64,000 bases of DNA, from contig NFUO01000749.1 in the NCBI GenBank assembly GCA_002197545.1, forward strand, positions 1-64,000, given 5' to 3'. The notes under the pieces were generated by a model. It was not told the origin of the DNA, did not search any database, and saw only the letters and a list, made by a program, of their open reading frames with translations. The position numbers and the translations under genes are program-made. The DNA comes from Acidobacteria subdivision 2 bacterium RH1 MAG20 (GTDB lineage Bacteria > Acidobacteriota > Terriglobia > Terriglobales > Acidobacteriaceae). This document shows positions 18,408 to 27,669 of the stretch, piece after piece; position 1 is the first letter of the stretch, and the number at the start of each line of letters is the position of its first letter.

Positions 18408-19304
18408 TTGAAGCACTCACGAAGAGATTTCCTCAAAACCGGCGCGGCTTCCCTCCTTTGCGGCTCTTCGCTGCTCCACGGCAGAGAGCTATACGCCCAG
18501 ACCCTGGGCGTGCCGCTCGCGATTCAGCTCTACTCGGTGCGAGAACAACTGCCGGCCGACTACACAGGCACGCTCAAGCAGATTGCGGCCTTAGGCTACC
18601 GCGAGGTCGAAGCTGCCGGCTACTTCAACCACAGCGCAGCGGAGGTCAAGCAAGCCATGTACGACGCCGGGTTGAGCCTGGTAAGCTCGCATCACTCCTC
18701 CGCCGACCTGCACAAGCAGTTCGATCAGATTCTTGCGTTCAATAAAGAGCTGGGCGTCCGCTACATCATCTGCTCCTCCCCCAGCCGCAAAGATCCCTCT
18801 CAAGGCAACGTCGGCGCCTTCACTCTGGACGACTGGCGATGGAATGCGGAGAATCTCAATACGCTCGGCGAAAAAGTAAACGCCGCCGGCTTGAAGTTCG
18901 GATACCACAACCACTTCACGGAGTTCCATACAACCGATGGAGTCGTACCCTATGACGAGCTGCTGCGCCTGACCGACCCCTCCAAGGTCACCATGGAGAT
19001 GGACTGTGGATGGGTCATCATCGGAGGCGGAGATCCGATCAAGTATCTGCGAAGCCACCCTGCCCGTATCACCATGCTGCACGTGAAGGACTTCAAGCCG
19101 TTCCATCCTCCCGCATCGAATACGAATCGTCCCGTTCCGTCAGAATTAGGGCAGGGCACAATCGATTACGCTCCGATCCTGCGCGAAGCGGCGAAGGCTG
19201 GGCACGTGAAACATTGCTTCGTCGAACAGGAGGCCTTTGACATGCCCCCCATGCAATCCCTGAAAGTCGATGCAGACTACATGCGCAAGTTTGGCCTGCG
19301 TTAG
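18408..19304 (+). CDS. Tat-exported sugar phosphate isomerase/epimerase-like TIM barrel
   Basis: A 298-residue AP-endonuclease-2/xylose-isomerase-like TIM barrel with a Tat signal (MKHSRRDFLKTGAASLLCGSS). Family blocks seen: LAIQLYSVREQLPADY, YREVEAAGYF, LVSSHHSS, FGYHNHFTEF (metal ligands), TMEMDCGWVIIGGGDP, MLHVKDFKPF and KHCFVEQEAFD. Such periplasmic barrels act as 3-keto-glycoside hydratases/lyases or epimerases. The start is TTG at 18408 with AGAGG seven bases upstream. It follows the GMC gene by 54 bases in the same direction and likely acts on its product. Confidence 0.85.
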   Translation: MKHSRRDFLKTGAASLLCGSSLLHGRELYAQTLGVPLAIQLYSVREQLPADYTGTLKQIAALGYREVEAAGYFNHSAAEVKQAMYDAGLSLVSSHHSSADLHKQFDQILAFNKELGVRYIICSSPSRKDPSQGNVGAFTLDDWRWNAENLNTLGEKVNAAGLKFGYHNHFTEFHTTDGVVPYDELLRLTDPSKVTMEMDCGWVIIGGGDPIKYLRSHPARITMLHVKDFKPFHPPASNTNRPVPSELGQGTIDYAPILREAAKAGHVKHCFVEQEAFDMPPMQSLKVDADYMRKFGLR

Positions 19305-19361
19305 TTTCAAACCAAATTCCACCCTGCCCGGCAGTCTTTCCGATCGACTCCGTATGTCCTA

Positions 19362-19379
19362 TGTCCCGCTCTCGGGACA
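19362..19379. terminator. Hairpin between convergent genes
   Basis: TGTCCCG (19362-19368) pairs with CGGGACA (19373-19379) around CTCT. It lies between the epimerase-like gene and the convergent uracil-DNA glycosylase gene. No T-run follows on either strand. Confidence 0.35.
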
Positions 19380-19410
19380 AGGGTTTCCACAACATATCGC
19401 AGGAAAAGCT

Positions 19411-20265
19411 CTACGCCTTGGCAGGGGCCTTTAACCCCATCTCCGCCATCACCCTCTGCAGGTCCTTCCACGCCTCGCCCTTCTGCCGGGGATCGCGCAG
19501 CAAAAACGCCGGATGGTAAGTCACTGCCAGCTTCGCTCCACGGCAGCTATGCCACTTGCCACGCAGCGAAGCCAGCGACTGCTTCACTCCGAGCAGATAC
19601 ATCGCAGCCGTGGCCCCCAGCGCTACAATCACCTCGGGCTGCACTACATCGATCTGCTTCACCAGAAACTGCGTGCAGGTATTCGCCTCCACCGGCTCCG
19701 GAACGCGGTTCGCCGGCGGCCTGCACTTCACTATATTGGCGATATAGACCTCTTCCCGCTTCAGACCCATTGCCCCAATCATATTGTTCAGGAGATGTCC
19801 GGCCTTGCCCACAAACGGCAAGCCCTGCATGTCCTCATCCGCACCGGGCCCTTCGCCTACAAACATCAATCGTGCCCCCGGATTCCCATCGCCAAAAACG
19901 ATCTTGTGACGCCCTGCGTAAGCCAGCGGACACCGGGTGCAATCCCCGATCTCTTCCTGAATGGCATGGAGCGCTGCTCCTCGTTTCGACAGAGGAATGC
20001 GGTCCTGAGGCAGAGGCGCGAGATCATTAAAACTAATCAGCTTGGAAATAACAGGCTCCTGAAAACCATGATTCGGAGGCACAACAGCGGCAGCAACAGG
20101 CGCAACTTCCAAAGCGACCGGCAAAGGTTCCACCGGAGCCGCCGCAGCAACCACCTCAACAGCTTCTATCGCAACCGGCTCGCCGCGGCGATAGAAATCA
20201 TGAATCCCCATATCGCGGAAGTAATCGACATACGCCCGCAGTTGCTGCTCCGCATCTCCTACCAT
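19411..20265 (-). CDS. Type-4 (Fe-S) uracil-DNA glycosylase
   Basis: A 284-residue DNA repair enzyme that excises uracil. The catalytic domain (from about 105) has the iron-sulfur ligands C109, C112, C181 and C197, the motif GEGPGADEDMQGLPFVGKAG and the C-terminal HPAFLLRDP block. The first 105 residues are an extension rich in Pro, Ala and Val after a short helix; family-4 enzymes are usually about 200 residues. The gene ends the gmk-rpoZ group. An adjacent dUTP-producing dcd lies 10 kb away, unlinked. Confidence 0.9.
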   Translation of the reverse strand: MVGDAEQQLRAYVDYFRDMGIHDFYRRGEPVAIEAVEVVAAAAPVEPLPVALEVAPVAAAVVPPNHGFQEPVISKLISFNDLAPLPQDRIPLSKRGAALHAIQEEIGDCTRCPLAYAGRHKIVFGDGNPGARLMFVGEGPGADEDMQGLPFVGKAGHLLNNMIGAMGLKREEVYIANIVKCRPPANRVPEPVEANTCTQFLVKQIDVVQPEVIVALGATAAMYLLGVKQSLASLRGKWHSCRGAKLAVTYHPAFLLRDPRQKGEAWKDLQRVMAEMGLKAPAKA

Positions 20266-20287
20266 AGCTCTATGCTATCGCGCGCAG

Positions 20288-20497
20288 CTAAACGACGTGA
20301 TCGAGTGTTGGCTCAACAACCTTCTCCGGTAGGACGAACTTCACATGCCCCTGCTCGATCTCTTCCTGGGCCACGCGGCAAGCCTTCATCGACTTGGCAA
20401 CGATCAGTGGAGAAGCGCCGGACTGCAACTGACGCGCCCTGCGCGCCGCACCTTTGACCAGACTGTATTTGTTGTGGAAAGCATTCTCATTTGTCAT
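20288..20497 (-). CDS. rpoZ: RNA polymerase omega subunit
   Basis: A 69-residue omega subunit that helps assemble beta' into RNA polymerase. NKYSLVKGAARRARQLQSG matches the conserved RPPxLVxAxRAxQL region in degenerate form, followed by KSMKACRVAQEEIEQGHVKFV. The frame is open upstream, but the ATG at 20497 begins the conserved sequence with GGTGAG before it. Position between gmk and the glycosylase matches the common gmk-rpoZ linkage. Confidence 0.85.
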   Translation of the reverse strand: MTNENAFHNKYSLVKGAARRARQLQSGASPLIVAKSMKACRVAQEEIEQGHVKFVLPEKVVEPTLDHVV

Positions 20498-20573
20498 GCG
20501 TCTCACCCCGTAAACAGAATCTACCTCAGCACAGCAGAATCGCCCACATAATTCGTAGTGGATAATCCGTCCA

Positions 20574-21233
20574 TTATCCTCCAAAAGTTCCCAGCGCGCT
20601 TCTGAGCCGAGGCGAAGCAGCATCGGTCCTGCAACTCTCCGCCACCGCCTGCACCCCATCCCGCACCCCGCGCTCAAACAAAACAATGGCCCTCATCTCC
20701 GCCACCGCCTGGTCGAGCACATCATTCACCAGCGCATATTTATAATCGCCAATGCGCTTCAACTCATTGCGCGCTTCCGCCAATCGGCCTTCAATCACTG
20801 CCTCCGAGGTCACATGCTCCGCCTCGCTCCGGTTGCGCAGCCGCATCTCCAGCACCTCGGGACTCGGCGGCAGGATAAAGATGGACACAGCCTCCGGCAG
20901 CTTCTTCATCACCTGCACCGCGCCCTGCACATCGATGTCCAGCAGCAGGTCTTTCCCCGCAATCCTGGCATGTTCGAGCGCCGACACTGCCGTCCCGTAG
21001 TAGTTTCCAAAGACCTCGGCCCACTCCAGAAAGTCCCCCGCCGCTACCATCCGCTCAAACTCCTCGCGGCTGGTAAAGTGGTACTCCCGGCCATCCTCCT
21101 CCGACCCTCGCGGAGCGCGCGTCGTATAAGAGATGGAGAAATCCAACCCCGCCACCAGCGTCCTCAACTGGCTCACCAGCGTTGATTTTCCTGACCCCGA
21201 GGGCGCCGAAATAATAAAGAGTATGCCTGCCAT
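20574..21233 (-). CDS. gmk: Guanylate kinase
   Basis: A 219-residue enzyme phosphorylating GMP to GDP. The P-loop APSGSGKST is at 10-18, GMP-binding residues are in SISYTTRAPRGSEEDGREYHF, and the lid and LLDIDVQGAVQVMKKLPEAVSIFILPPS follow. The last ~20 residues (after VAESCRTDAASP) are atypical and probably a disordered tail. yicC lies upstream and rpoZ downstream, the usual bacterial order. Confidence 0.95.
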   Translation of the reverse strand: MAGILFIISAPSGSGKSTLVSQLRTLVAGLDFSISYTTRAPRGSEEDGREYHFTSREEFERMVAAGDFLEWAEVFGNYYGTAVSALEHARIAGKDLLLDIDVQGAVQVMKKLPEAVSIFILPPSPEVLEMRLRNRSEAEHVTSEAVIEGRLAEARNELKRIGDYKYALVNDVLDQAVAEMRAIVLFERGVRDGVQAVAESCRTDAASPRLRSALGTFGG

Positions 21234-21288
21234 CCGTTCGTAACACCCTGCCTATGCGGTATCTGTGCAGTGTACCCGCACGTTGCCT

Positions 21289-22194
21289 CTACTCCAGATT
21301 CTGGACCTGCTCCCGCGCCTTCTCGATCTCAGCCTTCATCTCCAACCCAAGTTCCGTAATCCGCAAGCTATTCGCCCCCGATGCTCCGCTCGTCTTCGAC
21401 AGCATCGTATTCGCCTCACGGTTCAGCTCCTGCAAGAGAAAGTCAAGCCGCTTGCCAAGCTCTCCTCCCGCCTCCAGCAGCGCAACAAAGTGATCGACAT
21501 GAGTCCGCAGACGTACGATCTCCTCTTCCACATCGCTCTTTTCGGCCAACACCGCTGCCTCTGCAAGCAGGCGCTCCTCACTCACAGAAGTCCCCTGCAT
21601 CAACTCGGCCAATCGCGCCCGGAGACGCTCAAATAATGCGTCGCGGACCCCGCTGCGCAGCTCCGCGACCTCCTCGGCAAACGTCTGCAACCGCAGCATC
21701 GACGCGCGCAACTCAGCCGCCAGCGCTGCCCCTTCCTGTGCTCGCCCCTCGTTCAACTTGCCCACCAGCTCATCCACCAGCGACAGCACGGCCTCATCCA
21801 GCCCCTGCATCGCCTCTTCACTTACGTTGCTCTCTGCGCTCATCAGACCAGGAAGACGCAGCAAGGCATTCATATCCGGCTCGTTTGTCAATCCATGCAA
21901 CGCCGAAGCCTCTCGAAACGCCTTCACATAAGCATCGAGCAACCCGGCATTCAACTGGATCTGTACATTCGCCTTCCGCTCTAATTGCAACGTCACATCA
22001 ACATGGCCGCGCCGCAGTCTCTCTTTCAATATTCGCCGCAGTTGTATTTCCAGCCCATCGCAGGAGGACGGCAATCGGAACTGTAGATCAAGAAACCGAT
22101 GATTCACGCTCTTGACCGTCAGCGTAAAAGCAAGCTGCTCCTTTACCGAACCGCGCAGATTCGCATACCCTGTCATTGAATAGACAGCATTCAT
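21289..22194 (-). CDS. YicC-family endoribonuclease
   Basis: A 301-residue YicC/YloC family protein. The N-terminal domain begins YSMTGYANLRGSVKEQLAFTLTVKSVNHRFLDLQFRLP, and the C-terminal DUF1732 domain ends with GKRLDFLLQELNREANTMLSKTSGASGANSLRITELGLEMKAEIEKAREQVQNLE, both near-consensus. Family members are endoribonucleases with roles in RNA turnover. It overlaps the stop of the upstream ABC transporter gene by four bases (ATGA) and precedes gmk, as in many bacteria. Confidence 0.92.
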   Translation of the reverse strand: MNAVYSMTGYANLRGSVKEQLAFTLTVKSVNHRFLDLQFRLPSSCDGLEIQLRRILKERLRRGHVDVTLQLERKANVQIQLNAGLLDAYVKAFREASALHGLTNEPDMNALLRLPGLMSAESNVSEEAMQGLDEAVLSLVDELVGKLNEGRAQEGAALAAELRASMLRLQTFAEEVAELRSGVRDALFERLRARLAELMQGTSVSEERLLAEAAVLAEKSDVEEEIVRLRTHVDHFVALLEAGGELGKRLDFLLQELNREANTMLSKTSGASGANSLRITELGLEMKAEIEKAREQVQNLE

Positions 22195-24062
22195 GCAGTT
22201 CCCTCCAACTCCGCCGCTGGCACAGCCTCGCCATTGCCCGCGCTGTTCACATCGTCCCCGCTGAACTGCAAATCATAAAGACGGCGGTACGTTCCCGAGT
22301 GCAAGAGCAGTTCTTCGTGCGTCCCCATTTCTGTAATTCGGCCGTTCTCAATCACAGCGATTCGTGTCGCCCGGCGAACGGTCGAGAGCCGGTGCGCGAT
22401 CACAAATACCGTTCGTCCCTGCATCAGATTCGCCAGCGCAGCCTGCACCAGATGTTCGCTCTCCATATCGAGCGCGGATGTCGCCTCATCGAGAATCAGG
22501 ATCGGCGCGTTTCTCAGGATCGCCCGCGCAATCGCCAGCCGTTGCCGCTCGCCTCCGCTCAGGCGAACGCCCTTCTCCCCAATCATGGTGTTGTAGCCTT
22601 CGGGCATCTTCAGGATGAAATCGTGTGCCAGCGCCATGCGCGCCGCCTCTTCCACCTTGCTCATCGGAACATCCGGTTGGCCGTACGCAATGTTGTTGCG
22701 CACCGTGTCGTTGAACAGCACCGTCTCCTGCGTCACCTTGCCGATCTGCTTCCGCAGCGAGGCGATGGTCACATCGCGCAGATCATGTCCATCCAACAGT
22801 ATCCTCCCCTCATTCACATCGAAAAAGCGCGGAATCAGGTTCACCAGCGATGACTTTCCTGCCCCACTCGGCCCCACAAACGCAAGCACCTCGCCCGGAT
22901 GCACCGAGAAGTTGATGCCCTGCAAGACCTGCGTCTTCTCCCCCTCGCTCTCATAAGCAAAGCCCACACCTTCAAATTGAATTTCTTTGCTGAACCCCTT
23001 CAGAACATGTGCCCGCTTCTTCTCCTGCACATCGTCCTGCGCATCCATAAACTTGAAGATATCTTCGCTGGCTCCGAGTGCCTGCTGAAAGCTGTTGTAA
23101 AAGAGCGCAAACTTCCGGACCGGATCATACAGCGTAAATACCGCGATAAGAAAGGTGACGAACGACCCCGCCGTCATACCGCCGTGAAGAATTTGTTCTC
23201 TTCCCAGATACAAGAGCAACGCAATTCCTACCGACCCAAGCCCATCCATTAAAGGTGAACTGATCGCCTGTACACTCACCGATCTCAGGTTTGCCTGGAA
23301 GAGCCGTCTCGCCGCCTTGCGGAAGCGGTCCATCTCCCACAACTCCATCCCAAACGCCTTCACAATACGATTACCCGTAATCGTCTCGTGGAGAATATTC
23401 TGGATCTCCGCCAGTTTGTCCTGGCCCTTGCGTGTCGTATGTCGTACACCCCGGCCAATCCGCCGGGCCGACGAAATAACAATCGGTACAAACAGCAGCA
23501 GCACCCACGCCAGCTTTCCGCCAACAACCACCACCACGCCAATCGTGAAGAGGAGCGTGAATAGTTGCTGAAGAAAATCGCTCAGCACCGTTGACATCGC
23601 ATATTGCACCCGCTCGATATCATTGATCAGCGTAGATAAGAGTGTGCCGGTACTGTGTTTCTGAAAAAATGCCACCGAACGTCGCAAAATTGCATCGTAC
23701 AGATCGTTGCGAAGGTCCGTGATCATCCCGAACCCTGCATAATTCACCAGATACGTTCCCGCGTAATCACAGACTGATTTCAAGAGCGCAGAAACTACGA
23801 GTGCATAGGCAACAACAGTCCATGAATTGTGAAAATGGCTGGGCACAAGGAAATTCAAATCAAGTGCCCAGTCCGTATGCGGCACCGGGAATCGCAGGAC
23901 ATTCCTCGATTCCTGGGGGCTCAATATCTTGTCGAAGATCGGCCTCACCAGCAGAAGCCGAAACGCTGTCATGGCACCCACCACCGCCATCAGCGCCACC
24001 GACCCCAGCGAATACAGCGCATAGGGCCGCACGTAGAGCAGCAACCGCCAGATACGCCTCAC
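22191..24062 (-). CDS. MsbA-like ABC exporter (fused TM and ATPase)
   Basis: A 623-residue type IV ABC exporter with six membrane helices in residues 1-330 and an ATPase domain: Walker A GPSGAGKSS, signature LSGGERQRLAIARAIL, Walker B ILILDEATSAL and H-loop IAHRLST. The local context (lpt genes, lipid A genes elsewhere in the window) favours lipid A-core flipping across the inner membrane (MsbA), but a multidrug exporter cannot be excluded by eye. Translationally coupled to yicC by ATGA overlap. Confidence 0.88.
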   Translation of the reverse strand: MRRIWRLLLYVRPYALYSLGSVALMAVVGAMTAFRLLLVRPIFDKILSPQESRNVLRFPVPHTDWALDLNFLVPSHFHNSWTVVAYALVVSALLKSVCDYAGTYLVNYAGFGMITDLRNDLYDAILRRSVAFFQKHSTGTLLSTLINDIERVQYAMSTVLSDFLQQLFTLLFTIGVVVVVGGKLAWVLLLFVPIVISSARRIGRGVRHTTRKGQDKLAEIQNILHETITGNRIVKAFGMELWEMDRFRKAARRLFQANLRSVSVQAISSPLMDGLGSVGIALLLYLGREQILHGGMTAGSFVTFLIAVFTLYDPVRKFALFYNSFQQALGASEDIFKFMDAQDDVQEKKRAHVLKGFSKEIQFEGVGFAYESEGEKTQVLQGINFSVHPGEVLAFVGPSGAGKSSLVNLIPRFFDVNEGRILLDGHDLRDVTIASLRKQIGKVTQETVLFNDTVRNNIAYGQPDVPMSKVEEAARMALAHDFILKMPEGYNTMIGEKGVRLSGGERQRLAIARAILRNAPILILDEATSALDMESEHLVQAALANLMQGRTVFVIAHRLSTVRRATRIAVIENGRITEMGTHEELLLHSGTYRRLYDLQFSGDDVNSAGNGEAVPAAELEGTA

Positions 24063-24127
24063 GCCATCACTCTCCCGGTCATCTTCATCGCGCTCGGCAT
24101 CTCACTATTCTATTGACTATTCTTTCT

Positions 24128-25045
24128 CTAACGCGGCATGTCCCGGTGCGACGTCTTCACCCGATAGCCCGCAGATGTAAGCCGCTTCTTCATCTCTTCC
24201 GCAATAAACACCGACCGGTGCTGCCCACCCGTACACCCAAAGGCCACCGTCAGGTAGCTCTTGCCTTCCTTGATGTAGTGCGGCAAAAGAAACTTCAGCA
24301 TGTCCGTCGTCTTATCCAGGAACTCCGCAGTCTGCGGAAATTGCCGGACATACTTTGCTACCTTCGGATGCTTTCCTGTCAGCTTGCGAAATTCAGGCAC
24401 GAAGTGTGGATTCGGCAAAAAACGCACATCGAACACAAGGTCCGCCTCCGACGGCACACCGTTCTTAAACCCAAAACTGGCCGAAGAGATGGTCAGGTTC
24501 TGGTCGCTTGCCTCCCGCTCGAACTGGGCATTGATATGCGCTCGAAGATCGTGCACATTGAACTTCGTCGTATCCAGCACGATGTCCGCGACATTCCGAA
24601 TCGGGTCCAGTCGCTTCCGTTCCGCCCGGATCGACTTGACCACTGTATTCGTCCGCCCCATCGGATGCGGCCGCCGCGTCTCAGAGAAACGCCGGATCAG
24701 CGCATCCTCGCTTGCCTCCAAGAACAGTACCCGCGTCGGGAGTGCCCTGCGCACTCGCTTCAGGATCGCCGGAAACTCATCCAGCCGCATCCCTTCGCGC
24801 ACATCCACCACCAGCGCGGCCCGCTCTATCTCAGTGGATTGACGCACCAGATCGGCAAACTGCGGCACCAGCTCAAGCGGCAGATTATCAACCGAGTAAT
24901 ATCCAAGATCTTCAAAGGCCTTCAGGGCGGAAAGCTTGCCCGATCCCGACAATCCTGTCAGAATCACCAACTCGCCCTTACTCGCCGCCCCGGATACCTT
25001 TCCAGATACCTTCTTCGCAGTCTTCTTAGCTACCTTGCGTGGCAT
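24128..25045 (-). CDS. rapZ: RapZ/YvcJ-family nucleotide-binding protein
   Basis: A 305-residue RapZ-type P-loop protein. In Enterobacteria RapZ guides RNase E to the small RNA GlmZ; elsewhere the role is poorly known. Conserved blocks: ALKAFEDLGYYSVDNLPLELVPQFA, FLEASEDALIRRFSETRRPHP, VLDTTKFNVHDLR, SFGFKNGVPSEADLVFDVRFLPNP and GCTGGQHRSVFIAEEM. The Walker A reads GLSGSGKLS, lacking the usual Ser/Thr after Lys. The first 25 residues are Lys/Ala-rich and non-conserved. The ATG at 25045 is preferred over a TTG two codons earlier. It lies 40 bases after hpf. Confidence 0.9.
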   Translation of the reverse strand: MPRKVAKKTAKKVSGKVSGAASKGELVILTGLSGSGKLSALKAFEDLGYYSVDNLPLELVPQFADLVRQSTEIERAALVVDVREGMRLDEFPAILKRVRRALPTRVLFLEASEDALIRRFSETRRPHPMGRTNTVVKSIRAERKRLDPIRNVADIVLDTTKFNVHDLRAHINAQFEREASDQNLTISSASFGFKNGVPSEADLVFDVRFLPNPHFVPEFRKLTGKHPKVAKYVRQFPQTAEFLDKTTDMLKFLLPHYIKEGKSYLTVAFGCTGGQHRSVFIAEEMKKRLTSAGYRVKTSHRDMPR

Positions 25046-25085
25046 GAACAAATCCTAGCATCACCACAACTTCCCCAAAAGGAAC

Positions 25086-25712
25086 TCACGGCACCTCGAT
25101 CAGCTCCATCTTTCCATCGCGCTTCCGGTGCAGAACCATTGCCTGCCCGCCGTGGTCGCGGAAGACAAACACATCTCGATCCCGAAAGGCTGCCTCTTTC
25201 ACCGCTTCCTCAAGAGACATCGGCCTCAAGGCCACGCCATCGGTCGATCGTGCAACATGCGGTTCTGACAATGGCGAGTGTGAAGGAAACGAATGGACCA
25301 GCATCGGCACTGCCTTCCGTCCAACACTGTTTTTCACAGCAACCTTGCCGGTAGCAGACTTCGTCGCCACTACTTCAACTTCCGCGCCGTTACCGGCAAC
25401 CGCAGTATCAGACTTCCCATGCCGCTTGATGGTCATTTTTTTCTTCTTATGCCGAATAGCCTGCTGCTCGATCTTGACCAACGCATCGCGCAGGGCAATC
25501 ACCATCTCAGTCGATTTGCAGGCAGCCACCAGCTTCTGGTTCCTCGTTTGTATCGTCACTTCTGCTATCTGCCGATACTTGTCCGTGGCCAGAATCACAT
25601 GCACATTACCTGAATTGCCCAGAATCTTTGCAATCCGAGCCAGGCCAGCTTCGGTCTGCAGCTTCAATTTCTTTGTGACGGTTGCCTGTCTGCCGGTGTA
25701 CTCAACGTCCAT
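25086..25712 (-). CDS. hpf: Long-form ribosome hibernation promoting factor
   Basis: A 208-residue long HPF. The N-terminal S30AE domain (DVEYTGRQATVTKKLKLQ... HVILATDKYRQIAEVTI) binds the decoding region. A Lys-rich/low-complexity linker follows, then the C-terminal dimerisation domain (PMSLEEAVKEAAFRDRDVFVFRDHGGQAMVLHRKRDGKMELIEV), so it should form 100S ribosome dimers. The ATG at 25712 has GAGG eight bases upstream. Fourteen codons of open frame before it overlap the end of rpoN. It directly follows rpoN, as in Proteobacteria. Confidence 0.93.
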   Translation of the reverse strand: MDVEYTGRQATVTKKLKLQTEAGLARIAKILGNSGNVHVILATDKYRQIAEVTIQTRNQKLVAACKSTEMVIALRDALVKIEQQAIRHKKKKMTIKRHGKSDTAVAGNGAEVEVVATKSATGKVAVKNSVGRKAVPMLVHSFPSHSPLSEPHVARSTDGVALRPMSLEEAVKEAAFRDRDVFVFRDHGGQAMVLHRKRDGKMELIEVP

Positions 25713-25743
25713 ATCGATTACCTCGCCTTCTTCTTCGATGCGG

Positions 25744-27495
25744 TCAGCGCACACGACGTTGGTGCGTACTGGGAATCTGCATATCCTCGCGATACTTGGC
25801 CACCGTCCGCCGCGTCACCTGAATTCCCTGCCTTTGCAACTCGGCCGCCAGTTGATCGTCCGTCAGCGGCTTGCGTTCGTCTTCTCCTTCAATCAATTTC
25901 TTAACCTTCCGCTTCAACAGGACCAGCGGCAGGTCTCCACCCTCGGGACCATTCACGCCTTCGGAAAAGAAGAAGCGCAGCTCAAACACTCCCTGCGGCG
26001 TATGCACATATTTGTTGGCCACCGCTCGGCTCACCGTCGAAGGATGCACTCCAATCTCCTCGGCAACCTCTTTGATCATCATCGGTTTCAGCGCATTGAC
26101 TCCGTACTCCAGAAACTCCGTCTGCCGCCGCACAATCACGTCGCACGTTCGCACAATCGTATTCTTCCGCTGCTCGATATTCCGCAGCAGTTGAATCGCG
26201 GACTTGTACCTCTCCTTGACATACTCCTTCACTTCCTTTTCCGTCTGTTTCTGTTGCAGCATCTTCCGGTAGCCCTGGTTCAGGCGAAGCGTAGGCATGT
26301 CCTCGTCATTCATCAGCACGACGTACTTGTCATCGCGCTTCACAAAGGCAACATCCGGCTCAATCAGACGGGCTTCGCTCTGGTTGTAACGCTGCCCTGG
26401 CCGGGGATCAAGTGTCCGTATAAATTCAACGCCCGCCTGCACCTCCTCTGCGGTGCGTCCACAGATTCGCGTTAACTCGCGCATGTCCTTCTTTTGCAGA
26501 AGAGCCAGGCAGTTCGTCACAATATTCATCGCAATACTAAAGACATCTGCTCGTCCAGCGTCGTCAACCGCCTGCGATGTCTCCTCTGTCGCTTCGTCAT
26601 CCTCATGGCTGCAGGCTCCATCGCCCGCCGCCATCATCTGCCGCCGGCGCAGCACAATGGCCGCCTCGCCCTGTTGCGCGCATATCTGAATCAGCAGGCA
26701 CTCACGAAGGTCTCGTGCTCCCACTCCCACCGGGTCCAGAAAATTGACGATCGATCGCGCCTCCTGGACAACCGCCAACAGCGCACTCCTCCGATCGTGC
26801 TTGTCATTCTTGCCCTCAGCAACAGCGGCGGCGGCAATCTCAATGGACTCGCCACTCGCTTCGCCGTCGTAAATTTCATCTGGCTGCGGTTGCATTTGCA
26901 GGTAAGACGGCTTGCTCTTCATGCCACGTTCAAACGGAATAGGCTCAGCCGAGACGGAACTCCTGAACTGCGCCAAACCTTCCACCAGTTCCTCATCCGT
27001 CGCCGTAAGATAGCCATTTTCATTCAGATTCCCCACCACCGACTCAGCCGCCGCCCGCAACTCCGGCGTCAGCGTCAACGAACCGAGCTGCCACGCTAAA
27101 TGGTCGCTCAATGTACTTGGTTGTGAAAGAAAGTTCTCGAACGAAGGCTTGTCATACTCTTCAAAGTTCGAAGCAGTCCGAAACCCCGGATCAAGGTAGT
27201 CCTGAAAGTAACTCCCGAAGTCGATCTCATCGAATGGGTCTTTCTCCACCCGCTCGCTCTCCGCCGCGACCTCTTCCGCCGAGCGCTCACGATCGCCTTC
27301 CATTCCCGCCCGTTCTTCGAGCGAGACGCCGGCATCCTCAAGCTCCTCAAGCACCGGATTTTCCACCATCTCGGTGTTGATCATCTCCTTCAGCTCAAGC
27401 TTGTTCAGCGCCAACACGCTGACCATCTGCACCAATCCAGGGGTCAACACCTGGCGTTGCGAGACCTTCATATTCAGCTTGGGTTGCAGCAGCAA
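25744..27495 (-). CDS. rpoN: RNA polymerase sigma-54 factor
   Basis: A 583-residue sigma-54. Region I (KLNMKVSQRQVLTPGLVQMVSVLALNKLELKEMI) is Gln/Leu-rich and interacts with enhancer-binding ATPases. The core-binding domain follows, then the HTH (EEIGVHPSTVSRAVANKYVHTPQGVFELRFFFS) and the RpoN box (RRTVAKYRE). It is about 100 residues longer than E. coli RpoN because of acidic insertions in the linker and around 180-280. The start is TTG with GAGAGAGG eight bases upstream. It recognises -24/-12 promoters; none was identified in this window. Confidence 0.96.
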   Translation of the reverse strand: MLLQPKLNMKVSQRQVLTPGLVQMVSVLALNKLELKEMINTEMVENPVLEELEDAGVSLEERAGMEGDRERSAEEVAAESERVEKDPFDEIDFGSYFQDYLDPGFRTASNFEEYDKPSFENFLSQPSTLSDHLAWQLGSLTLTPELRAAAESVVGNLNENGYLTATDEELVEGLAQFRSSVSAEPIPFERGMKSKPSYLQMQPQPDEIYDGEASGESIEIAAAAVAEGKNDKHDRRSALLAVVQEARSIVNFLDPVGVGARDLRECLLIQICAQQGEAAIVLRRRQMMAAGDGACSHEDDEATEETSQAVDDAGRADVFSIAMNIVTNCLALLQKKDMRELTRICGRTAEEVQAGVEFIRTLDPRPGQRYNQSEARLIEPDVAFVKRDDKYVVLMNDEDMPTLRLNQGYRKMLQQKQTEKEVKEYVKERYKSAIQLLRNIEQRKNTIVRTCDVIVRRQTEFLEYGVNALKPMMIKEVAEEIGVHPSTVSRAVANKYVHTPQGVFELRFFFSEGVNGPEGGDLPLVLLKRKVKKLIEGEDERKPLTDDQLAAELQRQGIQVTRRTVAKYREDMQIPSTHQRRVR

Positions 27496-27669
27496 ATCTT
27501 AACCTCTCTCATGCTCCGAAAATAATCCTGCAAGACACATAGGATCAAGGTAACCCTGTTTGGCCACAGTCTACACGCCTACGCTCATTCTCGCTGTAAG
27601 TCTAACTCTGCTAAAGGCTGTGTAAGCCCCACCCATAGTGCCCATACTTACAACAGAAGTTGTACCGCA

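Noticed and set aside
23801..25354. A 517-codon plus-strand open frame opposite the exporter and rapZ
   Set aside because: It is antisense to well-recognised genes, has no domain, and is composed of Arg/Pro/His/Leu-rich sequence typical of opposite-strand frames in GC-rich DNA.
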